Shown piece after piece: positions 28,706-39,162 of a DNA stretch of 62,251 bases. The position numbers were made by a program, and so were the translations under genes. The notes under the pieces were generated by a model. It did no database searches. It saw only the letters and a list, made by a program, of their open reading frames with translations, and had not been told where the DNA came from. Source of the DNA: Microvirga sp. BSC39 (GTDB taxonomy: Bacteria; Pseudomonadota; Alphaproteobacteria; Rhizobiales; Beijerinckiaceae); assembly GCF_000739015.1 (NCBI RefSeq), contig NZ_JPUG01000056.1:1-62251 (forward strand), written 5' to 3'. Every line of letters begins with the position of its first letter. The first letter of the stretch is position 1.

Positions 28706-29323
28706 CTAAAGAGCCAGGCAGCCGAGACGGCGCAGGGCGGCGAGAAGCGGCAGAAGGGGGAGCCCCAGGATCGTCGAATGATCCCCCTCGACCGTCTCGA
28801 ACAGATGGATGCCAAACCCTTCGAGCTGGTAAACGCCGACGCTTTTGAGCACGTCGGGGCCGGCAAGGTCGAGATAAAGATCGATGGCCTGGTCCGTCAG
28901 CGGCCGCAGGGTGAGATGCGCGCTTTCCGAGAGGCGCTCCACGGCCTGCCCGCCGATGGCAAGGGCTCCGGCGGAATGAAGAGAGTGCCGCCGGCCGGCG
29001 AGGCGCTTGAGCTGAAGGCGGGCTGCCTCGCGGTCCGCCGGCTTGTGAAACACCTGCGCATCGCAGGCGAGCACCTGGTCGGCCCCGAGCACCACCCTGT
29101 CCGGGTGGCGGCGGCTGACCGCCAGGGCCTTTTCCGCCGCAAGCCTGCCCGCGAGCGACGGCGGATCGAGGCCCTCGTGCGCGGCGGCCCCTTCGACCGC
29201 CCGCTCGTCGATGCCGGAGTCTTGCGTCTCCACCGGGAGCCCCGCGCTCACGAGGAGCATCAGGCGGGTGGCACTCGTGGAGGCCAGCAGCAGCTTGTCC
29301 GAAGGGGTCCAGAGGGCGGGCAT
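28706..29323 (-). CDS. Maf-like nucleoside triphosphate pyrophosphatase
   Basis: House-cleaning enzyme for modified nucleotides. 205 residues. N-terminal LLLASTSATRLMLLVSAGLPV has the S-x-x-R loop. The DERAVE and VVLGADQVL motifs carry the catalytic Glu and Asp residues. SVGVYQLEGFGIHLFETVEGDHSTILGLPLLPLLAALR is the family C-terminus. The variant LGADQV rather than VATDTVV suggests the YceF branch. Only 3 bp separates it from ppsR upstream. Confidence 0.92.
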   Translation of the reverse strand: MPALWTPSDKLLLASTSATRLMLLVSAGLPVETQDSGIDERAVEGAAAHEGLDPPSLAGRLAAEKALAVSRRHPDRVVLGADQVLACDAQVFHKPADREAARLQLKRLAGRRHSLHSAGALAIGGQAVERLSESAHLTLRPLTDQAIDLYLDLAGPDVLKSVGVYQLEGFGIHLFETVEGDHSTILGLPLLPLLAALRRLGCLAL

Positions 29324-29326
29324 GGC

Positions 29327-30157
29327 TTAACTCGTGCTCAGGCGCTGGCGGCGGTCGCGGTGAAGATCGATGATCGCCGCTGCCGTCTCCTCGATGGAGC
29401 GGCGGGTCACGTCGATCACCGGCCAGCCGTTGCGGGCGAAGAGCCGCCGGGAGGCCGCCAGTTCCTCGGCCACCGCCTCGCGGTCCACGTAAGAAGTGTC
29501 GTCGTCGGCATTCAGGCTCAGGAGACGGTTCTGCCGGATCTGCACGATGCGCTCCGGCGTCGCCACGAGGCCGACGATCAGGGCCGTCTTCGCCGTCTCC
29601 AGCACCGCCGGCGGCGGCACGCCGGGCACGAGGGGGATGTTGGCGGTCTTGAGGCCCCGGTTGGCGAGATAGATGGAGGTCGGCGTCTTCGAGGTGCGGC
29701 TCACGCCCACCAGGATCACATCCGCGTCGTCGAGATCGTGCGGCAGATGCCCGTCATCGTGCAGGAGCGTGAAGTTCATGGCGTCGATGCGCTTGAAGTA
29801 CTCGGCGTTCAGCATGTGCTGTGCGCCGGGACGCGCCGTCGAGTGCGTGCCGAGATAGGAAGAGAGCAGGGCGTGAACCGGCTCGAGCACGGACAGATGC
29901 GGCGAGCCGGTGGCGCGGCAGACCTCTTCCAGGCGGCTGGCCAGTTCCTGCTCCACCAGGGTGTAGAGCACGATGCCCGGCGCGGTCTCGATCTCGTGGA
30001 TCACCCGCTCGAGCTGGGTGGTGGAGCGCACGAGCGGGTAAACGTGCTCGATGGCCGCCACGCCCTCGTATTGCGCCACCACCGCGCGGGCGACGGTGAT
30101 CAGGGTTTCGCCCGTCGAGTCGGAGACGAGATGGAGATGAAAATAGCTGCGTCCCAC
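29327..30157 (-). CDS. ppsR: Pyruvate,phosphate/water dikinase regulatory protein (DUF299)
   Basis: Bifunctional serine/threonine kinase and phosphorylase of PEP synthetase or PPDK. 276 residues. Motifs are [19 protein letters not shown] at the N-terminus and the P-loop-like [18 protein letters not shown] near residue 150. The protein is known as RP001 beside the origin in Rickettsia and Caulobacter. The gene starts at the left edge of the candidate origin. Confidence 0.94.
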   Translation of the reverse strand: MGRSYFHLHLVSDSTGETLITVARAVVAQYEGVAAIEHVYPLVRSTTQLERVIHEIETAPGIVLYTLVEQELASRLEEVCRATGSPHLSVLEPVHALLSSYLGTHSTARPGAQHMLNAEYFKRIDAMNFTLLHDDGHLPHDLDDADVILVGVSRTSKTPTSIYLANRGLKTANIPLVPGVPPPAVLETAKTALIVGLVATPERIVQIRQNRLLSLNADDDTSYVDREAVAEELAASRRLFARNGWPVIDVTRRSIEETAAAIIDLHRDRRQRLSTS

Positions 30158-30190
30158 GGCCCGATGTCTCCATGAAGAGGAGTCGATGAG

Positions 30191-30199
30191 TGTGGATAA
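30191..30199 (-). promoter_or_regulatory. Perfect DnaA box
   Basis: TGTGGATAA, exact reverse complement of TTATCCACA. It lies 34 bp upstream of the ppsR start in the candidate origin. Confidence 0.8.
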
Positions 30200-30352
30200 A
30201 ACGCTTGTGTTCGGAGGTCCAGCAAAAGGCCCTGTGGGATTCGTCGCAAACCATCAACAAGGCTGGCCGCTGTGTGAGTCTGGAATCGACCCTTTGGGAG
30301 AATCCGGCACGAATCAGGGCCAGGAATTCGATTCAGTTTTGGTTAAGCTTCG

Positions 30353-30367
30353 TTAACGGGCTGTTAA
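30353..30367 (+). promoter_or_regulatory. CtrA-type site 1 (TTAA-N7-TTAA)
   Basis: TTAA CGGGCTG TTAA matches the CtrA half-site pair exactly. Two further TTAA lie at 30343 and 30371. Site 1 is in the middle of the candidate origin. Confidence 0.7.
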
Positions 30368-30411
30368 GCTTTAAGATTTCGGAAAGGATTGTGGCGGGCC
30401 CGCCCCATCCG

Positions 30412-30426
30412 TTAAGGATCCCTTAA
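30412..30426 (+). promoter_or_regulatory. CtrA-type site 2 (TTAA-N7-TTAA)
   Basis: TTAA GGATCCC TTAA, a near-palindrome with exact half-site spacing, 112 bp upstream of hemE. Confidence 0.7.
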
Positions 30427-30496
30427 AGCCTCGGGCCATGTGGACCATCTGTGGACGGGGTTGCGGCTTTGTGATTCACGGCCCAAGAGAAACATC

Positions 30497-30520
30497 AGAT
30501 TCTAAGATTCAAAGATTCTT
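30497..30520 (+). repeat. Three tandem AGATTC-NN 8-mers
   Basis: AGATTCTA, AGATTCAA and AGATTCTT follow each other directly, each with a GANTC methylation site. They are 18 bp before the hemE start, in the most A/T-rich part of the origin region. A DNA-unwinding element is one possibility. Confidence 0.6.
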
Positions 30521-30537
30521 CTTTTAAGAGAGGGCCT

Positions 30538-31575
30538 GTGAGCACACGTTCCACCAAGGCGATTTTGCGCGTGCTGAACGGCGAGCCGGTCTGGCCTCTG
30601 CCGATCTGGATCATGCGTCAGGCCGGCCGCTACCTGCCGGAATACCGGGAGACCCGAAAACAGGCCGGCTCCTTCCTCGATCTCTGCTACAACCCAAGGC
30701 TCGCCGAGGAGGTGACGCTCCAGCCGATCCGCCGCTTCGGCTTCGACGCCTCGATCCTGTTCTCCGACATCCTGGTCATTCCCCATGCGCTCGGCCAAGA
30801 CGTGCGCTTCGTGGAGAACGAGGGACCCAAGCTCGATCCGATCACCGAGGCGAAGGATTTTTCCAGGCTTGCCGACGAGCTGCCCCTGGAGCGGCTCGAT
30901 CCCGTCTTCGAGACCCTCGACCGCCTGAGCAAGTCCCTGCCGAAGGAGACTACGCTGCTGGGCTTCTGCGGCGCGCCCTGGACCGTGGCGAGCTACATGA
31001 TCGCCGGCAAGGGCACGCCTGACCAGGCGCCGGCGCGCATCACCGCCTATCGCGATCCGGCCTTCATGGAACAGCTCATCGACCGGCTCGTGCGCGCCTC
31101 CACGGCCTATCTCATCCGCCAGATCGATGCGGGCGCGGAAGCCGTGCAGATCTTCGAGAGCTTCGGGTCGGCCCTGCCGCCGGCCCTGTTCGACCGGCTG
31201 TCGCTCAACCCGATCCGCCGCATGGTGGAGGGTCTCAAAGCGGAACGCCCTGACGCCAAGGTGATCGTTTTCGTGCGCGGCGGCGGTGCGAACCTTCATC
31301 GCTTCGCATCGGCCGGCATCGGCGACGGGCTGGCGCTCGACTGGACCCTCGATCCGGCCCTCGTGCTCCCGACCCTGCCGAATACGCTCGCCACGCAGGG
31401 CAACCTCGATCCGCTGGCCCTGATCGCCGGCGGACAGCCGCTGGAGCAGGGGATCGATCATGTCCTCGCGGCGACCCGCGGCCGCCCGCATATCTTCAAT
31501 CTCGGGCACGGCATCCTGCCGGAGACCCCGGTCGACCACGTGGCGCAGATGATCGCCCGCGTGCGGGGGGCTTAA
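30538..31575 (+). CDS. hemE: Uroporphyrinogen decarboxylase
   Basis: Decarboxylates the four acetate side chains of uroporphyrinogen III in heme synthesis. 345 residues from GTG 30538, with AAGAGAGGG just upstream. N-terminal PIWIMRQAGRYLPEYRETR, then LFSDILVIPHALG, and the active-site stretch GFCGAPWTVASYMI. It ends with HGILPETPVDHVAQMI. Position next to the origin is the classical hemE location in alphaproteobacteria. Confidence 0.97.
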   Translation: MSTRSTKAILRVLNGEPVWPLPIWIMRQAGRYLPEYRETRKQAGSFLDLCYNPRLAEEVTLQPIRRFGFDASILFSDILVIPHALGQDVRFVENEGPKLDPITEAKDFSRLADELPLERLDPVFETLDRLSKSLPKETTLLGFCGAPWTVASYMIAGKGTPDQAPARITAYRDPAFMEQLIDRLVRASTAYLIRQIDAGAEAVQIFESFGSALPPALFDRLSLNPIRRMVEGLKAERPDAKVIVFVRGGGANLHRFASAGIGDGLALDWTLDPALVLPTLPNTLATQGNLDPLALIAGGQPLEQGIDHVLAATRGRPHIFNLGHGILPETPVDHVAQMIARVRGA

Positions 31576-31581
31576 AACAAA

Positions 31582-32013
31582 ATGCTGTATCTGTGGCTCA
31601 AGGCGTTTCACGTCATCGCCGTCATCGCCTGGATGGCCGGCATGCTCTACCTGCCGCGCCTCTTCGTCTATCACAGCGAGACCCCCAAGGGTTCGATCCA
31701 ATCCGAGACCTTCAAGATCATGGAGCGGCGCCTGCTCAAGGCGATCATCAACCCGGCCATGATCGTCACCTGGGTGCTCGGTCTGTACCTCGTCTGGGAC
31801 GGCGGCTGGTACACCTCCGGCTGGCTGCACGGGAAGCTGCTGCTCGTGCTGATCCTCTCGGGCCTGCACGGGGTCTACGTGCGCCGTCTCAAGGAATTCG
31901 CCGCCGACAGGAACACGCGTCCGGCGAAATATTATCGCATCCTCAACGAGGTGCCGACCGTGCTGATGATCGGCATCGTGATCCTGGTGATCGTGAAGCC
32001 GTTCTCGGGCTAG
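31582..32013 (+). CDS. hemJ: Protoporphyrinogen IX oxidase HemJ
   Basis: Oxygen-independent or membrane-type protoporphyrinogen oxidase. 143 residues with four membrane segments (about 5-25, 55-75, 80-98 and 120-140). The family stretch WLKAFHVIAVIAWMAGMLYLPRLFVYH with His10, and KIMERRLLKAIINPAMIVTW, are conserved. It lies 6 bp after hemE, so the two heme genes form an operon. Confidence 0.93.
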   Translation: MLYLWLKAFHVIAVIAWMAGMLYLPRLFVYHSETPKGSIQSETFKIMERRLLKAIINPAMIVTWVLGLYLVWDGGWYTSGWLHGKLLLVLILSGLHGVYVRRLKEFAADRNTRPAKYYRILNEVPTVLMIGIVILVIVKPFSG

Positions 32014-32021
32014 GAACACCT

Positions 32022-32354
32022 GTGACCCAGGAGGCGGTCAGCCGTCTTTGCCGAATCGTGCCGGTTCTGTCGGATCAGCTCGGTCCCGCGCAGCTCGATG
32101 CGGCCGTGAGGCTTCTCGATGCTCTCGTTCATCCCTTGTCTTCGGACGACATCAGAGCGTTGATGCGCCTTCTGCCCCGCGAAGGGGACCTGGCGCACGG
32201 CCTGAACTGGACCATCCTTCATGCCATCGAGGCCTCTCCCGACTGGCCGCTGTGGGATACGCTCGAGGACCGGGAGAGCGAACGGGTTCGTATCTTCCTC
32301 GTCAGGCTCGCCAATGACGGCTGTCATCCACCCTGGGAGAGGGGCGAAGGGTGA
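32022..32354 (+). CDS. Small hypothetical protein after hemJ
   Basis: 110 residues from a GTG start, 8 bp after the hemJ stop. It is amphipathic and probably helical: CRIVPVLSDQLGPAQLDAAVRLLDAL, then ALMRLLPREGDLAHGLNWTILHAIEA. It resembles no family that I recognise, but the even codon use and tight spacing after hemJ suggest a real gene. An alternative reading is that it is a chance frame in a short gap. Confidence 0.5.
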   Translation: MTQEAVSRLCRIVPVLSDQLGPAQLDAAVRLLDALVHPLSSDDIRALMRLLPREGDLAHGLNWTILHAIEASPDWPLWDTLEDRESERVRIFLVRLANDGCHPPWERGEG

Positions 32355-32574
32355 AGGATTCGGGGTTTGTGGCTGATCGTCCGATTAGCCCCTTGAGACT
32401 TGCGCCGAAAACCGCTACATAAGACTTCTCTTCCTCAAAGACAGGTGCGCTGCACGGGCCCTCAGGGCTCTCCAGTCACGGTTCGTGAACCCGGCGGCCC
32501 TGTCGAACGTTTCCCCTGTCTCCTCCCGCGTACAGCCCAACCTGCCCGCGACCTTACCCCGAGAGTGTTCCCCG

Positions 32575-33840
32575 ATGAGGGAAATCAAACTTCAAGACCT
32601 GAAATCCAAGACGCCGACCGAACTCATCGCTTTCGCCGAGGAGCTCGAGGTCGAGAATGCGAGCACCATGCGCAAGCAGGAGCTCATGTTCGCGATCCTC
32701 AAGCAGCTGGCGGCGCGCGAGGTGGAGATCATCGGCGCGGGCGTCGTCGAGGTGCTGCAGGACGGCTTCGGCTTCCTGCGCTCGGCGGATTCCAACTACC
32801 TGCCCGGCCCGGACGACATCTACGTGTCGCCCTCGCAGATCCGCAAGTTCGGCCTGCGCACCGGCGACACGGTGGACGGCCCGATCCGCGGCCCTAAGGA
32901 AGGCGAGCGCTACTTCGCGCTCCTGAAGGTCAACACGATCAATTTCGAGGATCCGGAGAAGATCCGGCACAAGGTCCATTTCGACAACCTGACGCCGCTC
33001 TTCCCGCACGAGCGCTTCAACCTCGAGATCGCCGATCCCACGCGCAAGGATTTCTCGCCGCGCATCATCGACATCGTGTCGCCTATCGGCAAAGGCCAGC
33101 GCGCGCTCATCGTGGCGCCGCCGCGCACGGGTAAGACCGTGCTGATGCAGAACGTGGCGCAGTCGATCACCACCAACCATCCCGAGTGCTACCTCATCGT
33201 GCTGCTCATCGACGAGCGCCCGGAGGAAGTCACCGACATGCAGCGCTCCGTGAAGGGCGAGGTCGTGGCCTCCACCTTCGACGAGCCGGCGACCCGCCAC
33301 GTGCAGGTGGCCGAGATGGTGATCGAGAAGGCCAAGCGCCTCGTGGAGCACGGCCGCGACGTGGTCATCCTGCTCGACTCGATCACGCGCCTGGGCCGCG
33401 CCTACAACACGGTGGTGCCGTCTTCCGGCAAGGTGCTCACCGGCGGTGTCGACGCCAACGCCCTGCAGCGCCCGAAGCGCTTCTTCGGTGCGGCGCGCAA
33501 TATCGAGGAGGGCGGCTCGCTCACCATCATCGCGACGGCGCTCATCGACACCGGCTCGCGCATGGACGAGGTGATCTTCGAGGAGTTCAAGGGCACCGGC
33601 AACTCGGAAATCATCCTGGACCGCAAGGTCGCCGACAAGCGCACCTTCCCGGCCATCGACATCACCCGCTCGGGCACCCGCAAGGAAGAGCTGCTGGTTC
33701 CGGCCGACACGCTCAAGAAGATGTACGTGCTGCGCCGCATCCTCAACCCGATGGGCACGGTGGACGCCATCGAGTTCCTGCTCGACAAGCTGCGTCAGAC
33801 CAAGTCGAACGGCGACTTCTTCGACTCCATGAATACCTGA
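32575..33840 (+). CDS. rho: Transcription termination factor Rho
   Basis: Hexameric RNA-dependent ATPase and translocase. 421 residues from ATG 32575 ([18 protein letters not shown]). N-terminal Rho_N domain, then the cold-shock-like RNA-binding domain with [15 protein letters not shown] at about 55-75. Walker A is [30 protein letters not shown] is Walker B, and [22 protein letters not shown] contains the Q and R loops. Rho is commonly autoregulated through its 5' leader; the gap 32355-32574 has no gene. Confidence 0.98.
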   Translation: MREIKLQDLKSKTPTELIAFAEELEVENASTMRKQELMFAILKQLAAREVEIIGAGVVEVLQDGFGFLRSADSNYLPGPDDIYVSPSQIRKFGLRTGDTVDGPIRGPKEGERYFALLKVNTINFEDPEKIRHKVHFDNLTPLFPHERFNLEIADPTRKDFSPRIIDIVSPIGKGQRALIVAPPRTGKTVLMQNVAQSITTNHPECYLIVLLIDERPEEVTDMQRSVKGEVVASTFDEPATRHVQVAEMVIEKAKRLVEHGRDVVILLDSITRLGRAYNTVVPSSGKVLTGGVDANALQRPKRFFGAARNIEEGGSLTIIATALIDTGSRMDEVIFEEFKGTGNSEIILDRKVADKRTFPAIDITRSGTRKEELLVPADTLKKMYVLRRILNPMGTVDAIEFLLDKLRQTKSNGDFFDSMNT

Positions 33841-33881
33841 TTGGAACACCTGAGGCGGACCGTCCGCCTGCGGAATATGAG

Positions 33882-33917
33882 CCCCATCCTCTCAAATCGA
33901 GAGGGTGGGGTTTTTTT
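33882..33917 (+). terminator. Rho-independent terminator after rho
   Basis: Twelve-base-pair stem CCCCATCCTCTC / GAGAGGGTGGGG with one G-T pair, 5-nt loop AAATC, and seven T. A second 8-bp hairpin, AGGCGGAC / GTCCGCCT, precedes it at about 33853. Confidence 0.9.
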
Positions 33918-33978
33918 ATTGCCTGGATGAAACGGGGCGGAGCGGAACCCGCATGAGTTCTCCGTGCGTTGAGGAGGA

Positions 33979-35358
33979 ATGCTGAATCGATTCCTCACCT
34001 TATGGGACAGTGTCAGAACCAGCCTGTGGTTCATCCCCTCGATTCTGATGGTCGTCGGCACCGGTCTGGCGGTGCTCATGCTTCAGGTGGATGAAGGTTA
34101 CGGATCCGAGGATCAGGTTCGGACCTGGTGGATCAACAGCGGCGACGGAGAGGACGCCCGCAACCTCCTCTCCACCCTGCTCTCCGCCATCATCACCATG
34201 GCCAGCATGGCTTTCTCGGTGACCGTGGTGGCCATCACGCTGGCGGCCAATTCCTACGGCTCCCGCCTTATTCGGATTTTCCGGGCCGATCTGCGGACGC
34301 AGACCGTTCTCGGCATTTTCGTCATGACCATCGTCTACTGCCTGATCGTGCTGCGCTCGATCCACGGCAAGGCGCCCATGCCGGAGGTGCCGCATGCCTC
34401 CGTGACCGTCGGCACGGTCCTGGCCCTGATCTGCGTCCTGGCGCTCATCGCCTTCATCCAGGGAGTGGCCCACTCGATCGTCGCCGACGAGGTGGTGCGG
34501 CGGGTCCGGCAGGATCTGGACAAGGCCGTGAAGAACCTGCCCGAGCTGGATGAACGCGCCCCGAAACACGCACCCGGCGGCCTGCCGGACGATTTCGACG
34601 AGAGGGCGGAGCGGATCGCCCTGCCGTATGAGGGCTACGTGCAGGCGGTGGATTATGAGGCCATGGTCGCCTGGGCCGGGAAGCGCGATGCCGTCGTGAG
34701 ACTGGATTTCCGCGCCGGCGATTTCATCGTCGACGGCGATCGCCGCGTGCTGGTCTATCCGCCCACGGGCGAGCCCAGGAAGATCCGGGGCGAGATCGGC
34801 GAGTTCATCGTCAGCGGCAACGAGCGCACCCCCACCCAGGATCTGGAATTTCCCATCCGCCATCTGGTGGAGATTGCGCTGCGCGCCCTCTCGCCGGGAA
34901 TCAACGATCCCTTCACCGCCACCGTCGTCATCGACCGGTTGCGGGGCGCCCTGTCGCGGGCGATGGGCCGGTGCCTTCCCGCCGAGACCCTACGCGCCGA
35001 ATCGGGCCGGGTGCGGGTCTATCGGCAGGTCAGCACCTACGAGGGTCTCCTCGACGCCGCGTTCCACCAGATCCGGCAGGCCGGGTCGTCCCATCCGGCG
35101 ATCCTCATCCACATGCTGGAGGCGATCAGGCGCATGGCCGAGCATGCGAATCTTGAGGAACAGTGCCGGGCGCTTCTCCGTCACGCGCATCTGATCAGGG
35201 CAGCGGCCGAACGCGACGTGGCCGAAGCAGCCGACCGGAACGATGTCGAGCGAAGCTTCCTGCGGGCGGTCAGGGCCTGCGAACAGGCGAGGGCTCAAAC
35301 CGCCGCCGCGTCAGAACACCCCCATGAGCGCCAGCACGATCAGGGTCAGCACGGCTGA
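33979..35358 (+). CDS. DUF2254 family membrane protein
   Basis: 459 residues. Four hydrophobic segments: about 15-35, 63-90 (TLLSAIITMASMAFSVTVVAITLA), 112-128 and 144-165. A soluble C-terminal part of about 290 residues begins VRQDLDKAVKNLPEL. The pattern ALSPGINDPFTATVVIDRL is the DUF2254 hallmark. Function unknown. Its 3' end overlaps an antisense small gene (35311-35409). Confidence 0.88.
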   Translation: MLNRFLTLWDSVRTSLWFIPSILMVVGTGLAVLMLQVDEGYGSEDQVRTWWINSGDGEDARNLLSTLLSAIITMASMAFSVTVVAITLAANSYGSRLIRIFRADLRTQTVLGIFVMTIVYCLIVLRSIHGKAPMPEVPHASVTVGTVLALICVLALIAFIQGVAHSIVADEVVRRVRQDLDKAVKNLPELDERAPKHAPGGLPDDFDERAERIALPYEGYVQAVDYEAMVAWAGKRDAVVRLDFRAGDFIVDGDRRVLVYPPTGEPRKIRGEIGEFIVSGNERTPTQDLEFPIRHLVEIALRALSPGINDPFTATVVIDRLRGALSRAMGRCLPAETLRAESGRVRVYRQVSTYEGLLDAAFHQIRQAGSSHPAILIHMLEAIRRMAEHANLEEQCRALLRHAHLIRAAAERDVAEAADRNDVERSFLRAVRACEQARAQTAAASEHPHERQHDQGQHG

Positions 35359-35409
35359 AATCAGCAGCGAGCCTGCGCAGCCCAGTCGGTTCGAGAAGAA
35401 AAAGAACAT
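35311..35409 (-). CDS. 32-residue predicted membrane peptide
   Basis: Starts MFFFFSNRLGCAGSLLISAV and continues as one uninterrupted hydrophobic helix ending LALMGVF. A GGGAG sits 5 nt before the ATG. It lies between DUF2254 and the DMT gene and overlaps the DUF2254 3' end by 48 bp on the other strand. Possibly a conserved single-pass peptide of Rhizobiales; that is my inference and no search was run. Confidence 0.6.
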   Translation of the reverse strand: MFFFFSNRLGCAGSLLISAVLTLIVLALMGVF

Positions 35410-35437
35410 CGGCGCTCCCGTTCGTTGTGCATCCTCC

Positions 35438-36367
35438 TCATGCCCTGGGACCTGACGTATCCTGGCCGAAGATGCCGCTCGCCAGCACAACGCCCGAGGT
35501 GGCCAGGATTATCCCAATCCAGGCGGCGGGATTTGGGATTTCATTCAAGACCGGTATGGCGAGCAGGGCTGCCAGCACGATGGACAGGGGCGACACGGCT
35601 GCCGCCCGCGAGGCGCCGAGGCGGTCGATGGCCATGCCGTAGAGAACGATTCCGCCTACGCCTGCAACAAGGCCCTGAAGAAGCGCCTGCAGGATGATCG
35701 GTCCGGCCAGACCCTTGCCGAGCACCTGCATGAGTGAGGGGAGGCCGAAGGGCAGCAGGATCAGGAAGGACCAGAGCCCGATGAGGGCGGCCGCCTGCAG
35801 GGCGGACAGGCCGCTGCGGCGGTAGGCATGGGTGTAGATGCCCCACAGGCAGGCGCCGGTGAGCAGCAGGAGGTGACCGCGCCAGGCGCCATCGGCGGCG
35901 AACAAGACTCCGTAGCCGCCGATGCCCACGATGCCGGCCAGGACAAGGGCGAAGCCGAGGACCCGCACGCCCGTGAGCCGGTCCCCGAAAACCACCCAGC
36001 CGATGAGGGCCACGAAGAGCGGCATGGTGCCCGGGAGGAGCGGACCGATCTCCGCCGCAGGGGCGAACTGCATGCCCGCCGCGACGATGAGAAAGAACGG
36101 GGCGCCGGAGCCGAGAAGACCCAAGCCTTTGGCCAGGCTCAGGCCTTTCGGAAACAGACCGGCTCGCCAACTGAAGGGAAGCAGCACCAGGGCCGGGACG
36201 CCGAACCGGACCAGCCCGATCGCGGCAGGCGGCAGATCGTGGGTGACCGCATGGCGGGTGCCAACCGCCCACAGAGCCCAGATCGTCACAGTCGCCAGGG
36301 CCGCGATCCAGCCCAGGAGGGCAGGACGAACCTTCGGGGGAGAGGTGGTGCAGGCGAGGTCGGACAT
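35438..36367 (-). CDS. DMT/EamA family transporter
   Basis: 309 residues from ATG 36367 (MSDLACTTSPPKVRPALLGW). Ten hydrophobic segments form two EamA repeats; the first has IWALWAVGTRHAVTHDLPP and the second LLTGACLWGIYTHAYRRSGLS. Segments end with IPVLNEIPNPAAWIGIILATSGVVLASG. Substrate unknown; amino-acid or metabolite export is likely because of the divergent Lrp-type gene. The 124-bp gap between them holds both promoters. Confidence 0.88.
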   Translation of the reverse strand: MSDLACTTSPPKVRPALLGWIAALATVTIWALWAVGTRHAVTHDLPPAAIGLVRFGVPALVLLPFSWRAGLFPKGLSLAKGLGLLGSGAPFFLIVAAGMQFAPAAEIGPLLPGTMPLFVALIGWVVFGDRLTGVRVLGFALVLAGIVGIGGYGVLFAADGAWRGHLLLLTGACLWGIYTHAYRRSGLSALQAAALIGLWSFLILLPFGLPSLMQVLGKGLAGPIILQALLQGLVAGVGGIVLYGMAIDRLGASRAAAVSPLSIVLAALLAIPVLNEIPNPAAWIGIILATSGVVLASGIFGQDTSGPRA

Positions 36368-36491
36368 AACAAGCCTCCTTCGATGGTTCGGAGCATAGGC
36401 TTGCGGGGCGGGGCATGTCCTTGCGAAGTTCGACTTGCCGTCAGGCAGTCCTTGGCAGAATATTGCGTGAAACCCTGATGGCGGTGAGCCC

Positions 36492-37001
36492 ATGCCCTAT
36501 ATCGATCTCGACGGCATCGATCTGCGGATTCTGCATGCCCTTCAGGCGGATGGTCGCCTCACCAACCAGGAACTCGCCGATCAGGTCGGCCTCTCGCCCT
36601 CACCCTGCCTGCGCCGTGTCCGCCGCCTGGAGCGCGACGGTTTCATCCGCACCTACCGGGCCGTGCTCGACCGGGAATCGGTGGGCTTGGGGCTCACGGT
36701 CTTCGTCGAGATCAAGGTCGAAAAGCATTCCCGCGACAACGCCCAGGGCCTGCAGGAGGCGCTCTCATGTATGCCCGAGGTGGTGGCCTGCCACATGGTC
36801 TCCGGCACCGCAGACTTCATGGCCGAGATCGTGGTGCCGAACCTGAAGGCCTATGAGCGGCTGCTCACGGAGAAGCTCCTGACCCTGCCGATGATCGGCG
36901 ACATCCGGTCCAACTTCGCGCTCACCCGGGTGAAATCCGACGCGGCTCTCCCGCTGACCCATCTCAAGCGGGAAGGGACCAAACCGGAGCCGGATTGCTG
37001 A
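36492..37001 (+). CDS. Lrp/AsnC family transcriptional regulator
   Basis: 169 residues. N-terminal winged helix: LDGIDLRILHALQADGRLTNQELADQVGLSPSPCLRRVRRLERDGFIRTY. C-terminal RAM (ligand-binding) domain: LTVFVEIKVEKHS, VVACHMVSGTADFMAEIVV, YERLLTEKLLTLPMIGDIRSNFAL. Divergent from the DMT transporter, so it probably controls that gene and responds to an amino acid. Confidence 0.93.
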   Translation: MPYIDLDGIDLRILHALQADGRLTNQELADQVGLSPSPCLRRVRRLERDGFIRTYRAVLDRESVGLGLTVFVEIKVEKHSRDNAQGLQEALSCMPEVVACHMVSGTADFMAEIVVPNLKAYERLLTEKLLTLPMIGDIRSNFALTRVKSDAALPLTHLKREGTKPEPDC

Positions 37002-37010
37002 GGCGGGATT

Positions 37011-39035
<2,025 letters not shown>

Positions 39036-39162
39036 GGGTCCTGCTCCTGACTTCGGGGTAATTCGGCGGGGATGATCGATCCGGATCTGAACCGATCCGG
39101 GGCGCCTTTGATTTAGGGCTTCGCCAGGGTTAAGTCCTGTTCTCCTCACGAGGTTCACGCGC

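Larger units (their letters stand above)
30158..30537. other. Candidate chromosomal replication origin (ppsR-hemE gap)
   Basis: 380 bp without a gene. It holds one perfect DnaA box (30191), relaxed TGTGGA/TGTGGG motifs at 30233, 30390, 30439 and 30450 in the same orientation, two exact CtrA-type sites (30353 and 30412), eleven GANTC sites and a T/A-rich stretch with tandem GATTC 8-mers next to hemE. Caulobacter Cori and the S. meliloti chromosomal origin also lie beside hemE. Genes on the left face left and those on the right face right. It is a strong inference, not proven by skew or marker-frequency data. Confidence 0.85.

Noticed and set aside
30502..32019. 505-codon minus-strand frame opposite hemE and hemJ
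   Set aside because: Antisense shadow. It would also run over the candidate origin and the two heme genes, both strongly supported.
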